Below, one piece after another: positions 1 through 12,125 of a DNA stretch of 39,974 bases. The DNA lies in NCBI GenBank assembly GCA_903902745.1, contig CAIUWA010000041.1, positions 1 to 39,974 on the forward strand, given 5' to 3'. How positions within the stretch are numbered: position 1 is the stretch's first letter; the number at the start of each line of letters is the position of its first letter. A program made the position numbers and the translations under genes. The stretch comes from an uncultured Opitutia bacterium. GTDB taxonomy: Bacteria > Verrucomicrobiota > Verrucomicrobiia > Opitutales > Opitutaceae. Below the pieces are notes generated by a model. It did no database searches. It worked only from the letters and a program-made list of their open reading frames with translations, and was not told the origin of the DNA.

Positions 1-988
1 CGCAGACGTGGCCAGTAACCGGCCGATGGCGGTCGACACGATGTTCTGGCTCGCCTCCTCCACCAAGCCGATCACCGCCACGGCGCTCCTGATGCTGCAG
101 GACGAGGGCAAGCTGAACGTCACGGATCCCGTCGCGAAATACATCCCGGCCTTTGCCGACCTGAAGACGCCCTCCGGCAAACCGGCTAACCTCACGATCA
201 AACACCTGCTGACGCACACCTCGGGTCTGACGGACATCAAGCGTCCGGTCTATTTCGCATCGAAAAATCTCGCTGAGGTGATCGCGGGCTACTTTCCCGC
301 CGCGCCCATGCTGGCCGAGCCGGGCGCACAGTGGAAATACAACAGCTTCGGCCTCGATACGGTGGGGCGCATCGTGGAGATCGTCAGCGGCCAATCTTAT
401 GATGCCTTCCTGCAGGAACGGATCTTCGGCCCATTGGGGATGAAGGACACGACCTTCTACCCATCGGACGCGCAGGCCCAGCGAATGGTCACCAGCTACG
501 CCCGGGACCGGGCGACGGGCGTCCTGAATCCGCAGCCGACGCTCTTCGGCCGGCCCGTCCGCGGCCAGTTCCCTCCGATCCCGGGTGGCGGACTCTTTTC
601 CACGGCGAGCGATCTCGGCCGCTTCGGCCAGATGCTCCTCAACCGCGGTCAGCTCGATGGTAAACATTACCTCAGTGAAGCTGCGTACAAGATGATGACG
701 ACCGTGTACACCGGTGAACTGGCGACGGGCTACAGCGCAGCGCAGATGAACCAGGTTCTCGGCTGGGGTTTTGGTGTCTTCATCGTGCGTGCGCCGCATG
801 AGGGCGTGACGGCAGGCTTGTCCGTGGGAACGTTCGGGCATCCCGGTGCGTGCGGCACGGAGATGATCATCGATCCCACCCGGGGCGCGGTTTATGTGCT
901 GATGATCCAGCGCTCCAATCTGCCGGATAATTTCGAAAACGAACCGGCCCGGGCCTTCGTGCAGGCGGCCGCGGCCCAGCTGAAATAG
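1..988 (+). CDS. Serine hydrolase, class C beta-lactamase/penicillin-binding fold (5' end cut by window)
   Basis: The reading frame is open from the first bases of the window and a GTG occurs at position 8, but the protein almost certainly starts upstream. The SxxK motif that carries the nucleophilic serine (S17-S18-T19-K20 counted from that GTG) lies far too close to the end; family members usually have 50 or more residues before it. Also seen are a Y-N-S in place of the usual YxN motif (about residue 112) and a late His-Pro-Gly (near residue 277) that fits the family's HxG/KTG box. The family covers beta-lactamases, D-aminopeptidases and esterases; nothing here fixes the substrate. A GGG-rich loop before a second conserved block is typical of the esterase/EstB-like branch. 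Any signal peptide would be outside the window. Confidence 0.9.
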   Translation, partial: ADVASNRPMAVDTMFWLASSTKPITATALLMLQDEGKLNVTDPVAKYIPAFADLKTPSGKPANLTIKHLLTHTSGLTDIKRPVYFASKNLAEVIAGYFPAAPMLAEPGAQWKYNSFGLDTVGRIVEIVSGQSYDAFLQERIFGPLGMKDTTFYPSDAQAQRMVTSYARDRATGVLNPQPTLFGRPVRGQFPPIPGGGLFSTASDLGRFGQMLLNRGQLDGKHYLSEAAYKMMTTVYTGELATGYSAAQMNQVLGWGFGVFIVRAPHEGVTAGLSVGTFGHPGACGTEMIIDPTRGAVYVLMIQRSNLPDNFENEPARAFVQAAAAQLK

Positions 989-1086
989 TCCAGCCGCCGG
1001 CGGTGTTCGCGAATTCCCGCCTCGACAACGGATTCCACCCAGCTAGCAACGACTACCTCGTCCAACCGGTCACGGGCGTTCCATCG

Positions 1087-4091
<3,005 letters not shown>

Positions 4092-4128
4092 TCAAACCTT
4101 CCCGCGCGACTTACGCCGACCCGCGTCC

Positions 4129-4159
4129 GGGAAGTCAGGGATGCACAGCCTGACTTTCC
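4129..4159. repeat. Stem-loop with GTCAGG/CCTGAC arms in the GSDH-tgt gap
   Basis: Bases 4129-4139 (GGGAAGTCAGG) and 4149-4159 (CCTGACTTTCC) are complementary at ten of eleven positions around a nine-base loop. It lies 3' of the sugar dehydrogenase and 5' of tgt, both on the minus strand. There is no T-run, so intrinsic termination is uncertain. It is followed directly by TCGGCTCGGCC (4160-4170), a module that recurs elsewhere in the window. Confidence 0.6.
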
Positions 4160-4204
4160 TCGGCTCGGCCTAAGGCTACGACGGCCGCCGGTCATTGCGC
4201 CGGC

Positions 4205-5695
4205 TCAAGGCGCCCGCGCAGGAACGAGCCGGACGATCTGCCCGGGTGAATCGGCGAACAGCGTGTTGATGGCGAGATAGAGGTAACCGTCGGGACCGGT
4301 GACCACGTCGCGCACGCGGCCAAGATCACGGAAAATCACTTCCTCGTGCGCGATCTTATGCCCGTCGAGCTCTAGGCGGATGAGTTGGTTGCCCTTCAGC
4401 GCGGTGAGAAAGAGATTGTTTTTCCAGCGCGGAAACTTGTCGCCCGTGTAGAACTCAAGCGCGCAGGTCGCGATGGACGGCGTCCAGTAGCGCACCGGCT
4501 GCTCCATGCCCTCCTTGGCGGTGAGATCGGTGATGGGCGTGCCGTCATCGTTCATGCCATAGGTGATCACGGGCCAGCCATAGTTGTGCCCCTTGGCGAT
4601 GACGTTGAGCTCGTCGCCGCCGCGCGGTCCGTGCTCGGCGGTCCAGATTTCCCCGGTGACCGGGTGTTGCGCGATACCTTGCTGATTGCGGTGGCCGTAG
4701 CTGTAGACCGACTTGACCGCATCCGCGCGGGAGACGAAGGGGTTGTCGGCGGGAATGCTGCCATCGTCGCGGATGCGGTGGAGTTTTCCGTAAGGACTGG
4801 CGAGGCTTTGTGCATCATCACGGTGGCCGCGGTCGCCAATCGAAAAATAAAGGAAGCCGTCGCGGTCGAAGCGGAAACGCGAGCCGAAGTGGATGTTGCT
4901 ATTCCAGTAGAGCTCCGGCGCGGCCTGGAAAAGGGTCTGCTGGTCCACGAGTTGGTTGTCGCGGATGCGCCCGCGAATCACGCGGGTGGACGAGGCGCCG
5001 GCCTCGGTGCCGCCTGGTTCGCTGTAGGAGAGATAAATCCAGCCGGTGTGGGCGTAGTCAGGATGGACGGCGACATCGAACAACCCGCCGTCCTGTTTCA
5101 GCCAGGGCTTGGGCACGCCGGAGATCGTGCCGACGATCCCGTGTCCGGGCTCGACCAGGCGGAGGCGGCCGGGCCGTTCGGTGACGAGCAGGCGGCCGTC
5201 GGGCAGGAAGGCCATGCCCCAGGGAGTTTCGAGGCCACCTGCGACCACCTCCAGCTTGAGCGGGTAAAGTTCGCTCGGGACCGCCTGGTCGGCGATCGCG
5301 GGCGGCGTGGCGGGCGGGACGCCGAGTGCCTTCACGCGCGCCTCGCGGATCAGGATGACGAGTCCGCGAATCTCGGAGGAAGTCAGGAGTGGACCGAAGG
5401 GCGGCATCCCATTGGCCGGGGAACCTTCGCTAATGCTTCGCGTGAGGTCGGCATCCGTGCTGCCATGGGCCCAGACATCATCGAGCATGCTCGGGGCCCG
5501 GCCGCCCTCCCAGTTTACCCCGTGGCAAGTGGAGCAGAGGTCCGCGTGGATTTTCGGAATACTGCGGGGAGCGGTGCCCTTGGCCGCATCTTCCGCCGGC
5601 TTCGTCGTGGAGGGCGTCTGGGCGTGGAGCGCGCTCGAAACCATCAGGAGCACCGCGAACTGCCGCAGCGTGAGGAGGGGGGAGGGGAAGTTCAT
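4205..5695 (-). CDS. Exported PQQ-dependent aldose/sorbosone-type dehydrogenase with N-terminal cytochrome c domain
   Basis: 496 residues. Residues 1-26 are a Sec signal peptide. Residues about 40-120 are a mono-heme cytochrome c domain: C54-S-T-C57-H58 binds the heme and M97 in NGMPPFG is the likely axial ligand. From about residue 150 on is the soluble glucose/sorbosone dehydrogenase beta-propeller (GSDH, Asd/YliI type), with GMAFLPDGRLLVTERPGRL, FGSRFRFDRDGFLYFSIGDRG and EHGPRGGDELN blocks characteristic of the family. Such enzymes oxidise aldoses in the periplasm with PQQ; the attached heme would accept the electrons. In many relatives the heme is on a separate protein or at the other end. 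The start ATG at 5693-5695 is the only one that keeps the signal peptide. trhO is transcribed divergently. Confidence 0.92.
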   Translation of the reverse strand: MNFPSPLLTLRQFAVLLMVSSALHAQTPSTTKPAEDAAKGTAPRSIPKIHADLCSTCHGVNWEGGRAPSMLDDVWAHGSTDADLTRSISEGSPANGMPPFGPLLTSSEIRGLVILIREARVKALGVPPATPPAIADQAVPSELYPLKLEVVAGGLETPWGMAFLPDGRLLVTERPGRLRLVEPGHGIVGTISGVPKPWLKQDGGLFDVAVHPDYAHTGWIYLSYSEPGGTEAGASSTRVIRGRIRDNQLVDQQTLFQAAPELYWNSNIHFGSRFRFDRDGFLYFSIGDRGHRDDAQSLASPYGKLHRIRDDGSIPADNPFVSRADAVKSVYSYGHRNQQGIAQHPVTGEIWTAEHGPRGGDELNVIAKGHNYGWPVITYGMNDDGTPITDLTAKEGMEQPVRYWTPSIATCALEFYTGDKFPRWKNNLFLTALKGNQLIRLELDGHKIAHEEVIFRDLGRVRDVVTGPDGYLYLAINTLFADSPGQIVRLVPARAP

Positions 5696-5796
5696 GGGTG
5701 GTAAATCGGCCGGATGTCGTGCTGTGCGGGTTTCAGCTTAATGGGGCAAGGCCGGCAGTGAGGGGTTCTGACTGAAAGTCCTGAATGAAAGTCGTC

Positions 5797-5844
5797 GGGT
5801 CAGGACTTGGGCAAAAATTGCGGTCAGATGCAATTTTATCCCAT
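5797..5844. repeat. Imperfect palindrome in the divergent GSDH/trhO promoter region
   Basis: Bases 5807-5821 (TTGGGCAAAAATTGC) pair with 5830-5844 at 12 of 15 positions around an eight-base loop. The left flank GTCAGGACTTGGGCAAA closely resembles the left arm of the palindrome at 38582-38647. It lies 60-107 bases before the trhO start, so it could act on transcription or simply be a dispersed repeat. Confidence 0.6.
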
Positions 5845-5903
5845 GGCGCCTGCGCGTTCCTTGATTTTGGCGCCATCGTCGCGAAGACTGCTCTGATCGG
5901 ACC

Positions 5904-6731
5904 ATGCCCGCGTTCATCAATCTCTCGGTCTACAAATTCACTCCGCTCGGGAATCTGCCCGAATTGCGGCAGTGGCTGTTGAGTCTCGCCCAGGCCCGCA
6001 GCCTCAGGGGCACGATCCTGCTCAGCGTCGAGGGCATCAATTTATTCGTCGCCGGGGGCCGTGCCGATGTGGATGCGCTGATGGCCGAATTGCGGGCCGT
6101 TCCCGGCCTGGAGGATCTCGCGCCCAAGGAAAGCGAGAGCGCCGAGCAGCCGTTCAACCGCATGCTGGTGAAAATCAAACGGGAGATCATCGCATTTGGC
6201 GTCGAGGGGATCGACCCGGCCAACCGGCCCGCGCCCCGGCTGCCTCCGCGCACGCTGAAGCAATGGCTCGACGAGGGCCGCGCGATCACCCTGCTCGACA
6301 CCCGGAACGATTATGAGATCCGCCTCGGCACCTTTCGCGGCGCGGTGCCGGCCGGGATCGAAAACTTCCGGGATTTCCCTGCCGCGGTGGGCCGCCTGCC
6401 GCCTCAGCCCAAGGACCGGCCCATCGTGCTGTTTTGCACGGGTGGAATCCGTTGCGAAAAAGCCGGAGCCTATATGGAGCGGGAAGGTTTCAATGTCTTT
6501 CAACTCGACGGTGGCATCCTGAAGTATTTCGAGGAGTGCGGCGGAGCGCACTATGACGGCGAGTGCTTCGTTTTCGACCGGCGGGTCGGCGTGGATCCAG
6601 CGCTGCAGGAGACGGATTCCGTCATGTGCTTCGTCTGCCAGATGCCGCTCACCGCCGGGGAACAGCGTCACCCGCATTATGTGGAGGGTGTCTCCTGCTC
6701 CCATTGCTTCGGTGGGTCAGGCGTGCCCTGA
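5904..6731 (+). CDS. trhO: tRNA uridine(34) hydroxylase, rhodanese-like (TrhO/YceA family)
   Basis: 275 residues. TrhO makes 5-hydroxyuridine at position 34 of tRNAs using oxygen, the precursor of cmo5U and mo5U. The N-terminal acylphosphatase-like domain (about 1-95) carries [11 protein letters not shown]. The rhodanese domain (about 110-215) carries [15 protein letters not shown] and the active loop C178-T-G-G-I-R-C184-E-K-A, the family signature with the catalytic cysteine. The C-terminus has a four-cysteine set CFVC...C..C (about 248-271), as in longer bacterial members. The ATG at 5904 gives the conserved start ([12 protein letters not shown]). It is divergent from the sugar dehydrogenase. 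Together with the Tgt-MnmD fusion it makes this end rich in wobble-base modification genes. Confidence 0.95.
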   Translation: MPAFINLSVYKFTPLGNLPELRQWLLSLAQARSLRGTILLSVEGINLFVAGGRADVDALMAELRAVPGLEDLAPKESESAEQPFNRMLVKIKREIIAFGVEGIDPANRPAPRLPPRTLKQWLDEGRAITLLDTRNDYEIRLGTFRGAVPAGIENFRDFPAAVGRLPPQPKDRPIVLFCTGGIRCEKAGAYMEREGFNVFQLDGGILKYFEECGGAHYDGECFVFDRRVGVDPALQETDSVMCFVCQMPLTAGEQRHPHYVEGVSCSHCFGGSGVP

Positions 6732-6747
6732 CGTCTTCCCCGCGGCC

Positions 6748-6770
6748 CGGCGGCGTTTATAACGCCGCCG
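6748..6770. terminator. Perfect GC-rich stem-loop 3' of trhO
   Basis: Bases 6748-6757 (CGGCGGCGTT) and 6761-6770 are perfectly complementary around the loop TAT, 17 bases after the trhO stop. There is no T-run, so it could end trhO transcription, protect its 3' end, or be a dispersed palindrome. The rest of the gap up to 6922 holds nothing I recognise. Confidence 0.5.
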
Positions 6771-6922
6771 ACTCGAGCGCTCTGAGATCGGGCGCGCGGC
6801 CCTTGAACGGCCGGGCCACATCGACCCCCTTGTCGATGGCGTCGCTGCCGGGGGCGGATGGCGGGACCGTTTCGCGCTGGCGCGTCGCTCAGTCGTCGTT
6901 AAACAAATCTTACCCCCTATTA

Positions 6923-9376
6923 ATGATCTCTACCCCAGCTCGCGCCCCGTCATCCCTCCTGGCTCCGCAACGCTTGCTCCCCCTTCTGCTCGTCCTCTTC
7001 GTGGCGAGCGGATGCGCCGCACTCATCTATGAAATTGTGTGGTTTCAACTGCTTTCGCTGATCGTCGGCTCCTCCGCGATTTCGATGGGTGTGCTGCTGG
7101 CTGTTTTCATGGGCGGCATGTGCCTGGGCAGCCTGATATTATCTGGCACGGTCTCGAAGGCGAGGCATCCCCTGCGAGTCTACGCCGCGTTGGAGGTGGG
7201 CATCGGGCTGTTCGGCCTGATCATTCTCCATGGCCTGCCGTCGATTTCGGCGTTTTATATTTCGATCGGCGGACCGGGTACATCCGGGGTGATCGTCCGG
7301 GCTTTGTTCTGCGCCATCTGCCTGCTGCCGCCGACCATGCTGATGGGTGCCACGCTGCCGGCGATTGCCCGCTGGATCGAGGGCACGTCGTCCGGGGTTT
7401 CCTCACTGGGATTCCTCTATGGCGGCAATACGCTGGGAGCGGTGCTCGGTTGCCTGGTCGCGGGGTTCTACCTGCTGCGGGTCCACGAGATGGCGTTCGC
7501 GACCTATGTTGCCGTCGGCATCAACGCCGCGCTGGCCGTGCTCGCCTTCGTGCTGGCCGGGCGGACCGCGTATGAACCCGTGGCCGGGGCGGCCTCGCAC
7601 AACCCGGAGGAGCGTCGCGTCCCTCGCGGGAACTGGCCGGTCCTCGTCGCGATCGGCCTGTCCGGCGCCAGCGCGCTCGGGACCGAGGTCATCTGGATGC
7701 GGCTCCTCGGCCTTCTCCTCGGCGCCACGACCTATACGTTTTCACTCATCCTTGCTGCCGTCCTGGTCGGGCTCGGTCTGGGCAGCACGGCCGGGTCCTG
7801 GATCGCGCGCACGTCCGGCAACCCCCGGCGCGCCTTCGGCTGGTGCCAGCTCTGGCTCATGGGCGGACTGGCCTGGGCCGGCTATGCCTCGGAGCAAACC
7901 CTGCCGTTCTGGCCGGTGGCCCCGGGTCTGGTGGGCAACGCCGCCGCCCATTTCCAGCTCGATTTTGTCCGTTGCCTGTGGGCGGTCGTTCCCGCGGCGT
8001 TTTTCTGGGGCGCCAGCTTCCCGCTGGCGCTGGCGGCGGTCGCCGCCCGCAGCCGCGATCTCGGCCGGATGGTCGGGGTCGTCTACGCGGCGAACACGGT
8101 GGGCGCCATCACCGGCGCCCTCGGCGCTTCACTTTACCTGCTCGGCACCGGAAAGGGCACGCAGGTCTCGCAGGAAATCATGATCTATCTCGCCGGTGCG
8201 AGTGCCTTGCTCCTGCTGGTCCCCACCGTTTCCGCCACCGGCGGTATCACGCTCCGCCCGCGGAGCTTGGCCCCGGCTGCCGCCATCGCCGCCCTCATGG
8301 TCTGGCTGGCGACAACCATCGTCCCGGTGCCGTGGCAGCTGGTCGCCTACGGCCGCAACAGCGCCGCCGCTTCCTCCAAACCGGACGGACTCGTCTTCGT
8401 CGGCGAGGGCATGAACTCGTCCATGGCCGTCACGCGTTTTCCCGACGGAACGCTCAACTACCATAACGCCGGCAAGATCCAGGCCTCGAGCGAGGCGGCG
8501 GACATGCGGCTCCAGCGCATGCTTGGGCATCTCACGACGCTGATTCCCGAGCATCCCCGGTCGGTCCTCGTCATCGGTTGTGGTGCCGGGGTCACGGCCG
8601 GTGCGGTCAGCATCGATCCCGCGGTGGAGCGGGAGACCATCGCGGAAATCGAGCCGCTGGTGCCCCAGGTCGTCTCGCGCTTCTTTGGCGAACACAACTT
8701 CAACGTGGTGGACAATCCAAAGGTCCACATCCGGAGCGACGACGCGCGTCATTTCCTGCTCACGACGAAGGAAAAATTCGACGCGGTGACTTCCGATCCG
8801 TTCGACCCTTGGGTCAAGGGGGCGGCGAGCCTCTACACGCGGGAGTTCTTCGACGTGATCCGGGCACACTTGAACCCGGGCGGCGTGGTCACGGTTTTTG
8901 TCCAGCTCTACGAGACCGGCGAGCCCGGCGTGAAGAGCGAGATTGCCACCTTCCTGGAAGCATTTCCGCACGGGATGGTGTTTTCCAACACGGTCAGCGG
9001 GCTCGGCTACGACACCGTGATGGTGGGCCAGGTCGAGCCGAGCAAGTTCGACCTCGACAAGATCGAGGCCCGGCTCGCCCGGCCGGAATATGCCCAGGTG
9101 CGCCTGTCGCTGGGCGAGATCGGCTTCACGTCGGCCACGCAGCTGTTCGCGACCTACACGGGCAACGCCACCGACCTCGGCCCCTGGCTCGCCGATGCCG
9201 AGGTGAATCGTGACCGCAACCTTCGTCTCCAGTATCTCGCGGGCCTCGGGGTCAACAAATACGACCAGGACGCCATCTACAAAAACATGGCGCGAACCCG
9301 CCGCTGGCCGGAAAATCTTTTCATTGCCTCCCCGGAAACGATGTCCGCCCTGCGGATGGCATTCGACGCGGAGTAG
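6923..9376 (+). CDS. Fused multi-spanning membrane protein/spermidine synthase-like protein
   Basis: The frame is open far upstream, but the ATG at 6923 begins a normal membrane protein (817 residues): a short polar start, then the first helix LLPLLLVLFVASGCAALIYEIVWFQLL, a hallmark of the fused MFS/spermidine synthase family. About 12-14 hydrophobic segments follow to about residue 475. Residues about 490-740 are a spermidine-synthase-like Rossmann domain: VLVIGCGAGVTAG (about 548), an acidic AEIEP, and SDPFDPWVKGAASLYTREFF (about 620-640). The classical GGGDG of true SpeE reads IGCGAG, so ordinary aminopropyl transfer is unproven. Such fusions are common in Planctomycetota, Verrucomicrobiota and relatives and are largely uncharacterised. 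The gene stands alone and converges on the next esterase. Confidence 0.9.
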   Translation: MISTPARAPSSLLAPQRLLPLLLVLFVASGCAALIYEIVWFQLLSLIVGSSAISMGVLLAVFMGGMCLGSLILSGTVSKARHPLRVYAALEVGIGLFGLIILHGLPSISAFYISIGGPGTSGVIVRALFCAICLLPPTMLMGATLPAIARWIEGTSSGVSSLGFLYGGNTLGAVLGCLVAGFYLLRVHEMAFATYVAVGINAALAVLAFVLAGRTAYEPVAGAASHNPEERRVPRGNWPVLVAIGLSGASALGTEVIWMRLLGLLLGATTYTFSLILAAVLVGLGLGSTAGSWIARTSGNPRRAFGWCQLWLMGGLAWAGYASEQTLPFWPVAPGLVGNAAAHFQLDFVRCLWAVVPAAFFWGASFPLALAAVAARSRDLGRMVGVVYAANTVGAITGALGASLYLLGTGKGTQVSQEIMIYLAGASALLLLVPTVSATGGITLRPRSLAPAAAIAALMVWLATTIVPVPWQLVAYGRNSAAASSKPDGLVFVGEGMNSSMAVTRFPDGTLNYHNAGKIQASSEAADMRLQRMLGHLTTLIPEHPRSVLVIGCGAGVTAGAVSIDPAVERETIAEIEPLVPQVVSRFFGEHNFNVVDNPKVHIRSDDARHFLLTTKEKFDAVTSDPFDPWVKGAASLYTREFFDVIRAHLNPGGVVTVFVQLYETGEPGVKSEIATFLEAFPHGMVFSNTVSGLGYDTVMVGQVEPSKFDLDKIEARLARPEYAQVRLSLGEIGFTSATQLFATYTGNATDLGPWLADAEVNRDRNLRLQYLAGLGVNKYDQDAIYKNMARTRRWPENLFIASPETMSALRMAFDAE

Positions 9377-9492
9377 CTCTGCTCCCCGCGCCAGGTGCGG
9401 GTGATGGGCTGCGCCGGCCGCATTCTAGAGCGGCTACAGCATTTAAAAACGTCCTAGAATCAGATGTTGCGGGGCGATGAGCCGCGGTTCCG

Positions 9493-10620
9493 TCACTTCC
9501 CTGGCTTGTAGCCCTGCCACAGCCACTCCAGGGCCTGAGGCATCGTCTGCGCGATGACCCGGCCGTCGGTGTGGGCGGCGCCGTGCGCGTAGACAAATTG
9601 GTAATGATAGCCCTTCGCCTTCAGGGCGGCGGCCATGCGCGCGTTGGCGATGACCCAGTTGTGCAGGTCGGCAGCGGTGTTGACCGAGCCGTTGTCGTTT
9701 TCGCCGACTTCCATCCAGATGCGCAGAGGCCGCGCGGCGTTCAGGGGAATGAGGTGCTCGTGGTACTCCCAGGCGCCGTGAGGCAGCGAGCGGTTTTCCG
9801 GGGTTTGGTTGTCCGTGTAGGTTCCAGAGTAGGTCAGTACGCGGTGATACAGCTCCGGATGGATCCATGCCATCGTGAAGGCGACAGCGCCGCCCGAGCT
9901 TCCGCCCATCGTCGCACGGCCCTCGGGATCCTTGGTAAAAGTGATATGGTAGTCCCGGGCCACACGCGGCAGCACTTCTTCCTCGATGAAGTCGGCATAC
10001 TTGCCGGACACCGTGTCGTATTCGAGTCCACGCTCGCTGCCTCGGGCATCTCCGCCGCCATGCATTACCATCACGGCCACCATCGGTGGCAGCCGGTGAT
10101 CCGCGATCATGTTGTCGAGAATCGTGGGCAGCTGGTTGTTTCTTGAACCCATCGCGTCATGGGTGACCAGCAGGGGTGCCGGTGTACCGGGAACATATTG
10201 GGCGGGGATGTAAACGGTCACGCTGCGCGTGGGCGTGGTTCCGCGCAGGCCGGTGTCCGGATAAAACTTACTATCCGCCGCGTTCAGCGTGAACTTCTCG
10301 ACCCGGCCCTTCGGCACGTCCGGCCGCACGGTTTGCTCCGGGGGCGGAGCATAGGGCGGCTTCACTGCATAGTCCCCATCGCCGGCGCCGGGCGTTAGCG
10401 CCGGGAGCTCGTGGAGCTTGGCCATTTCAGCGAGGTCGGCGGGAGTCGCCGGCCCGCCGCGGTAATGCGGGACCAAGTCTGCGGGATCACCACTCGGAGA
10501 AGGTGTGGCCTGGGCACTGGGCGTCGGCGCAGGTGAGGCATCGGCGCCGGACAACCCCGGGGTCGCCGAGATCAGGCACAGCAGGACGGCGGGAAGAACG
10601 GGGGATAGTTTTTTATTCAT
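9493..10620 (-). CDS. Secreted alpha/beta-hydrolase esterase, paralogue 1 (esterase D/CE1-like fold)
   Basis: 375 residues from the ATG at 10618-10620, which starts a signal peptide (MNKKLSPVLPAVLLCLIS). A Pro/Ala/Ser linker (28-45) leads to a short conserved segment RGGPATPADLAEMA...GAGDGDY, then the hydrolase domain from about residue 105. The nucleophile is S241 in G-G-S-S-G, the acid probably D309 (GENDNG) and the base H350 (AAHTDG). The fold is that of enterochelin esterase, esterase D and CE1 acetylxylan/feruloyl esterases; substrate unknown. It is strongly similar along its length to the genes at 17181-18338 and 29923-31017, including the C-terminal PQALEWLWQGYKP. It is divergent from the SGNH esterase, with 200 bases between in which I find no convincing promoter. 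Confidence 0.9.
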   Translation of the reverse strand: MNKKLSPVLPAVLLCLISATPGLSGADASPAPTPSAQATPSPSGDPADLVPHYRGGPATPADLAEMAKLHELPALTPGAGDGDYAVKPPYAPPPEQTVRPDVPKGRVEKFTLNAADSKFYPDTGLRGTTPTRSVTVYIPAQYVPGTPAPLLVTHDAMGSRNNQLPTILDNMIADHRLPPMVAVMVMHGGGDARGSERGLEYDTVSGKYADFIEEEVLPRVARDYHITFTKDPEGRATMGGSSGGAVAFTMAWIHPELYHRVLTYSGTYTDNQTPENRSLPHGAWEYHEHLIPLNAARPLRIWMEVGENDNGSVNTAADLHNWVIANARMAAALKAKGYHYQFVYAHGAAHTDGRVIAQTMPQALEWLWQGYKPGK

Positions 10621-10820
10621 GGCGGGAGGGGATTGGGGTGTTCGCGACTGGGCTGGATCATGCGCTCGAGGGGCGAAGGGGTATAACCTGATCAGCTGGC
10701 TCAGATGGCTAAAGTGACGCGCGCAAAGAGTCAGGTTCAAATATTCCAATGGTGATCAGGTGCTGCGGGCTTGCCTCGATTGACGGAAGAAAATAACCCC
10801 AATCCAACCTCATCTACCCC

Positions 10821-12095
10821 ATGTCCATTCCCCTCCCGCTAAATCTGTCCTTCACCCGCCGATCAAGGTGGCGGGTTCTTGCCCTGATCGCCGGCCTCGC
10901 CGTCTTGGCTGCCGGATCAACGCTCACGGCCCAGAGGGGCGCTGCCAAAAGCGCCGCAGCCGCCCCAGCACAGTGGATCGATGCCTGGGGCCTGAGCTAC
11001 CTGCCGACGCTGGTCAATGGCGGGCTGCGGGACGTCCCCGCGTTCAACCACCAGACACTGCGCCTCAGCTTGTTTTCCCGGCTGGCCGGTTCGGCGGCGC
11101 GCGTGAAGTTCACCAACAAGTTTCAGGCGGCGCCGCTCGTCATTGGGGCGGCTCATCTCGCCCTGCGCGCCGGTGACGGCGCGATCGCTCCGGCCACGGA
11201 CCGGGCGCTGACCTTCGGCGGCGCGGCGTCCGTGACCATCCCGCCCGGCGCGGAGCGGTGGAGCGACCCGGTGGACCTCGCCGTGCCGCAGCACGCGGAG
11301 GTGATGGTGAGTCTTTTCCTGCCGGACTCGATCAAGCCCACCGCGTATCACGCGACCGGATTGAAAACCGGCTACCTTTCCGCGCCGGGAGACCACACGG
11401 CCGCGGCGACCATGCCCCCCGCCGAGGGGACCAACACCACGATCATGTTTTTCTTTGTTTCCGGGCTGCAGGTGATGGCTCCGGCGCGCACCAATGTGAT
11501 CGTCGCGTTTGGTGACTCGATCACGGACGGCGCCAATTCCGATCTGAACACCAACAGTGGCTGGCCGGAGGTGCTGTCCAAGCGGCTCCCGGCCTTGGCC
11601 GATGGCACGCCCGTGGCCGTCATCAACATGGGCATTGGCTCGAATCGTATCGTTTCGGCGGACGCCGCCGGGCCCTCGGGCGTGCACCGCTTCGCTGACG
11701 ATGTGCTCGCCCGGCCGAATGTCACGCACGTCATCGTCTTCGAGGGCATCAATGACATCAGCTACGAGCACGCGACGGCGGAGCAACTGATCGGGGCTTA
11801 TCAGGACGTCATTGCCCGGGCGCACGCGAAGGGTCTCAAAATCTATGGTGTCACCCTGCTGCCGATCCAGAATTCCACGAAGGACACGCCGGCGAACGAA
11901 GCGACGCGGCAGGCGGTGAACCAATGGATCCGCACGGCGAAGGCTTATGATGCGGTGCTGGACTTCGAGAAAGTGGTGCTGGACCCGGAAAACCCGCTGC
12001 GCATCCGCAAGGACCTCACGCGTGATTACGTCCACCCCAATACCACCGGCTACAAGCTGATGGCTGATTCCATCGACCTGAAGCTTTTTGAATAA
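10821..12095 (+). CDS. Secreted SGNH/GDSL hydrolase, XynE-like carbohydrate esterase
   Basis: 424 residues. The N-terminus has basic residues and a hydrophobic stretch (VLALIAGLAVLAAGSTLTA), a Sec signal. Residues about 50-220 are a beta-rich domain starting QWIDAWGLSYLPT, typical of the XynE-like branch. The SGNH blocks are all present: GDSITDG (S233), G273 in NMGIGSN, GIND (N311), and D402-Y-V-H405. Related enzymes remove acetyl groups from xylan or other plant polysaccharides; the exact substrate here is an inference. It is divergent from esterase paralogue 1 and converges with the SPFH pair, only 30 bases apart. Confidence 0.92.
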   Translation: MSIPLPLNLSFTRRSRWRVLALIAGLAVLAAGSTLTAQRGAAKSAAAAPAQWIDAWGLSYLPTLVNGGLRDVPAFNHQTLRLSLFSRLAGSAARVKFTNKFQAAPLVIGAAHLALRAGDGAIAPATDRALTFGGAASVTIPPGAERWSDPVDLAVPQHAEVMVSLFLPDSIKPTAYHATGLKTGYLSAPGDHTAAATMPPAEGTNTTIMFFFVSGLQVMAPARTNVIVAFGDSITDGANSDLNTNSGWPEVLSKRLPALADGTPVAVINMGIGSNRIVSADAAGPSGVHRFADDVLARPNVTHVIVFEGINDISYEHATAEQLIGAYQDVIARAHAKGLKIYGVTLLPIQNSTKDTPANEATRQAVNQWIRTAKAYDAVLDFEKVVLDPENPLRIRKDLTRDYVHPNTTGYKLMADSIDLKLFE

Positions 12096-12125
12096 ACCCG
12101 GCGCGTGGCCGTCCCTCGCGACTGG

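Noticed and set aside
4205-5695. Long plus-strand open frame opposite the sugar dehydrogenase
   Set aside because: It is a shadow of codon bias in a GC-rich gene and has no protein-like features.
6755-6890. Minus-strand open stretch ending in GRAPDLRALESAAL and a stop
   Set aside because: It has no start codon, a stop lies just upstream, and the GC-rich region is open in several frames; the similarity to a gene end is only an impression.
6563-6922. Upstream extension of the membrane/spermidine-synthase-like gene
   Set aside because: It overlaps trhO and the stem-loop and lacks family character; the ATG at 6923 gives the usual first helix.
10780-10816. Possible promoter TTGACG with a downstream CATCTA for the SGNH gene
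   Set aside because: The spacing is about 25 bases and the -10 match is poor.
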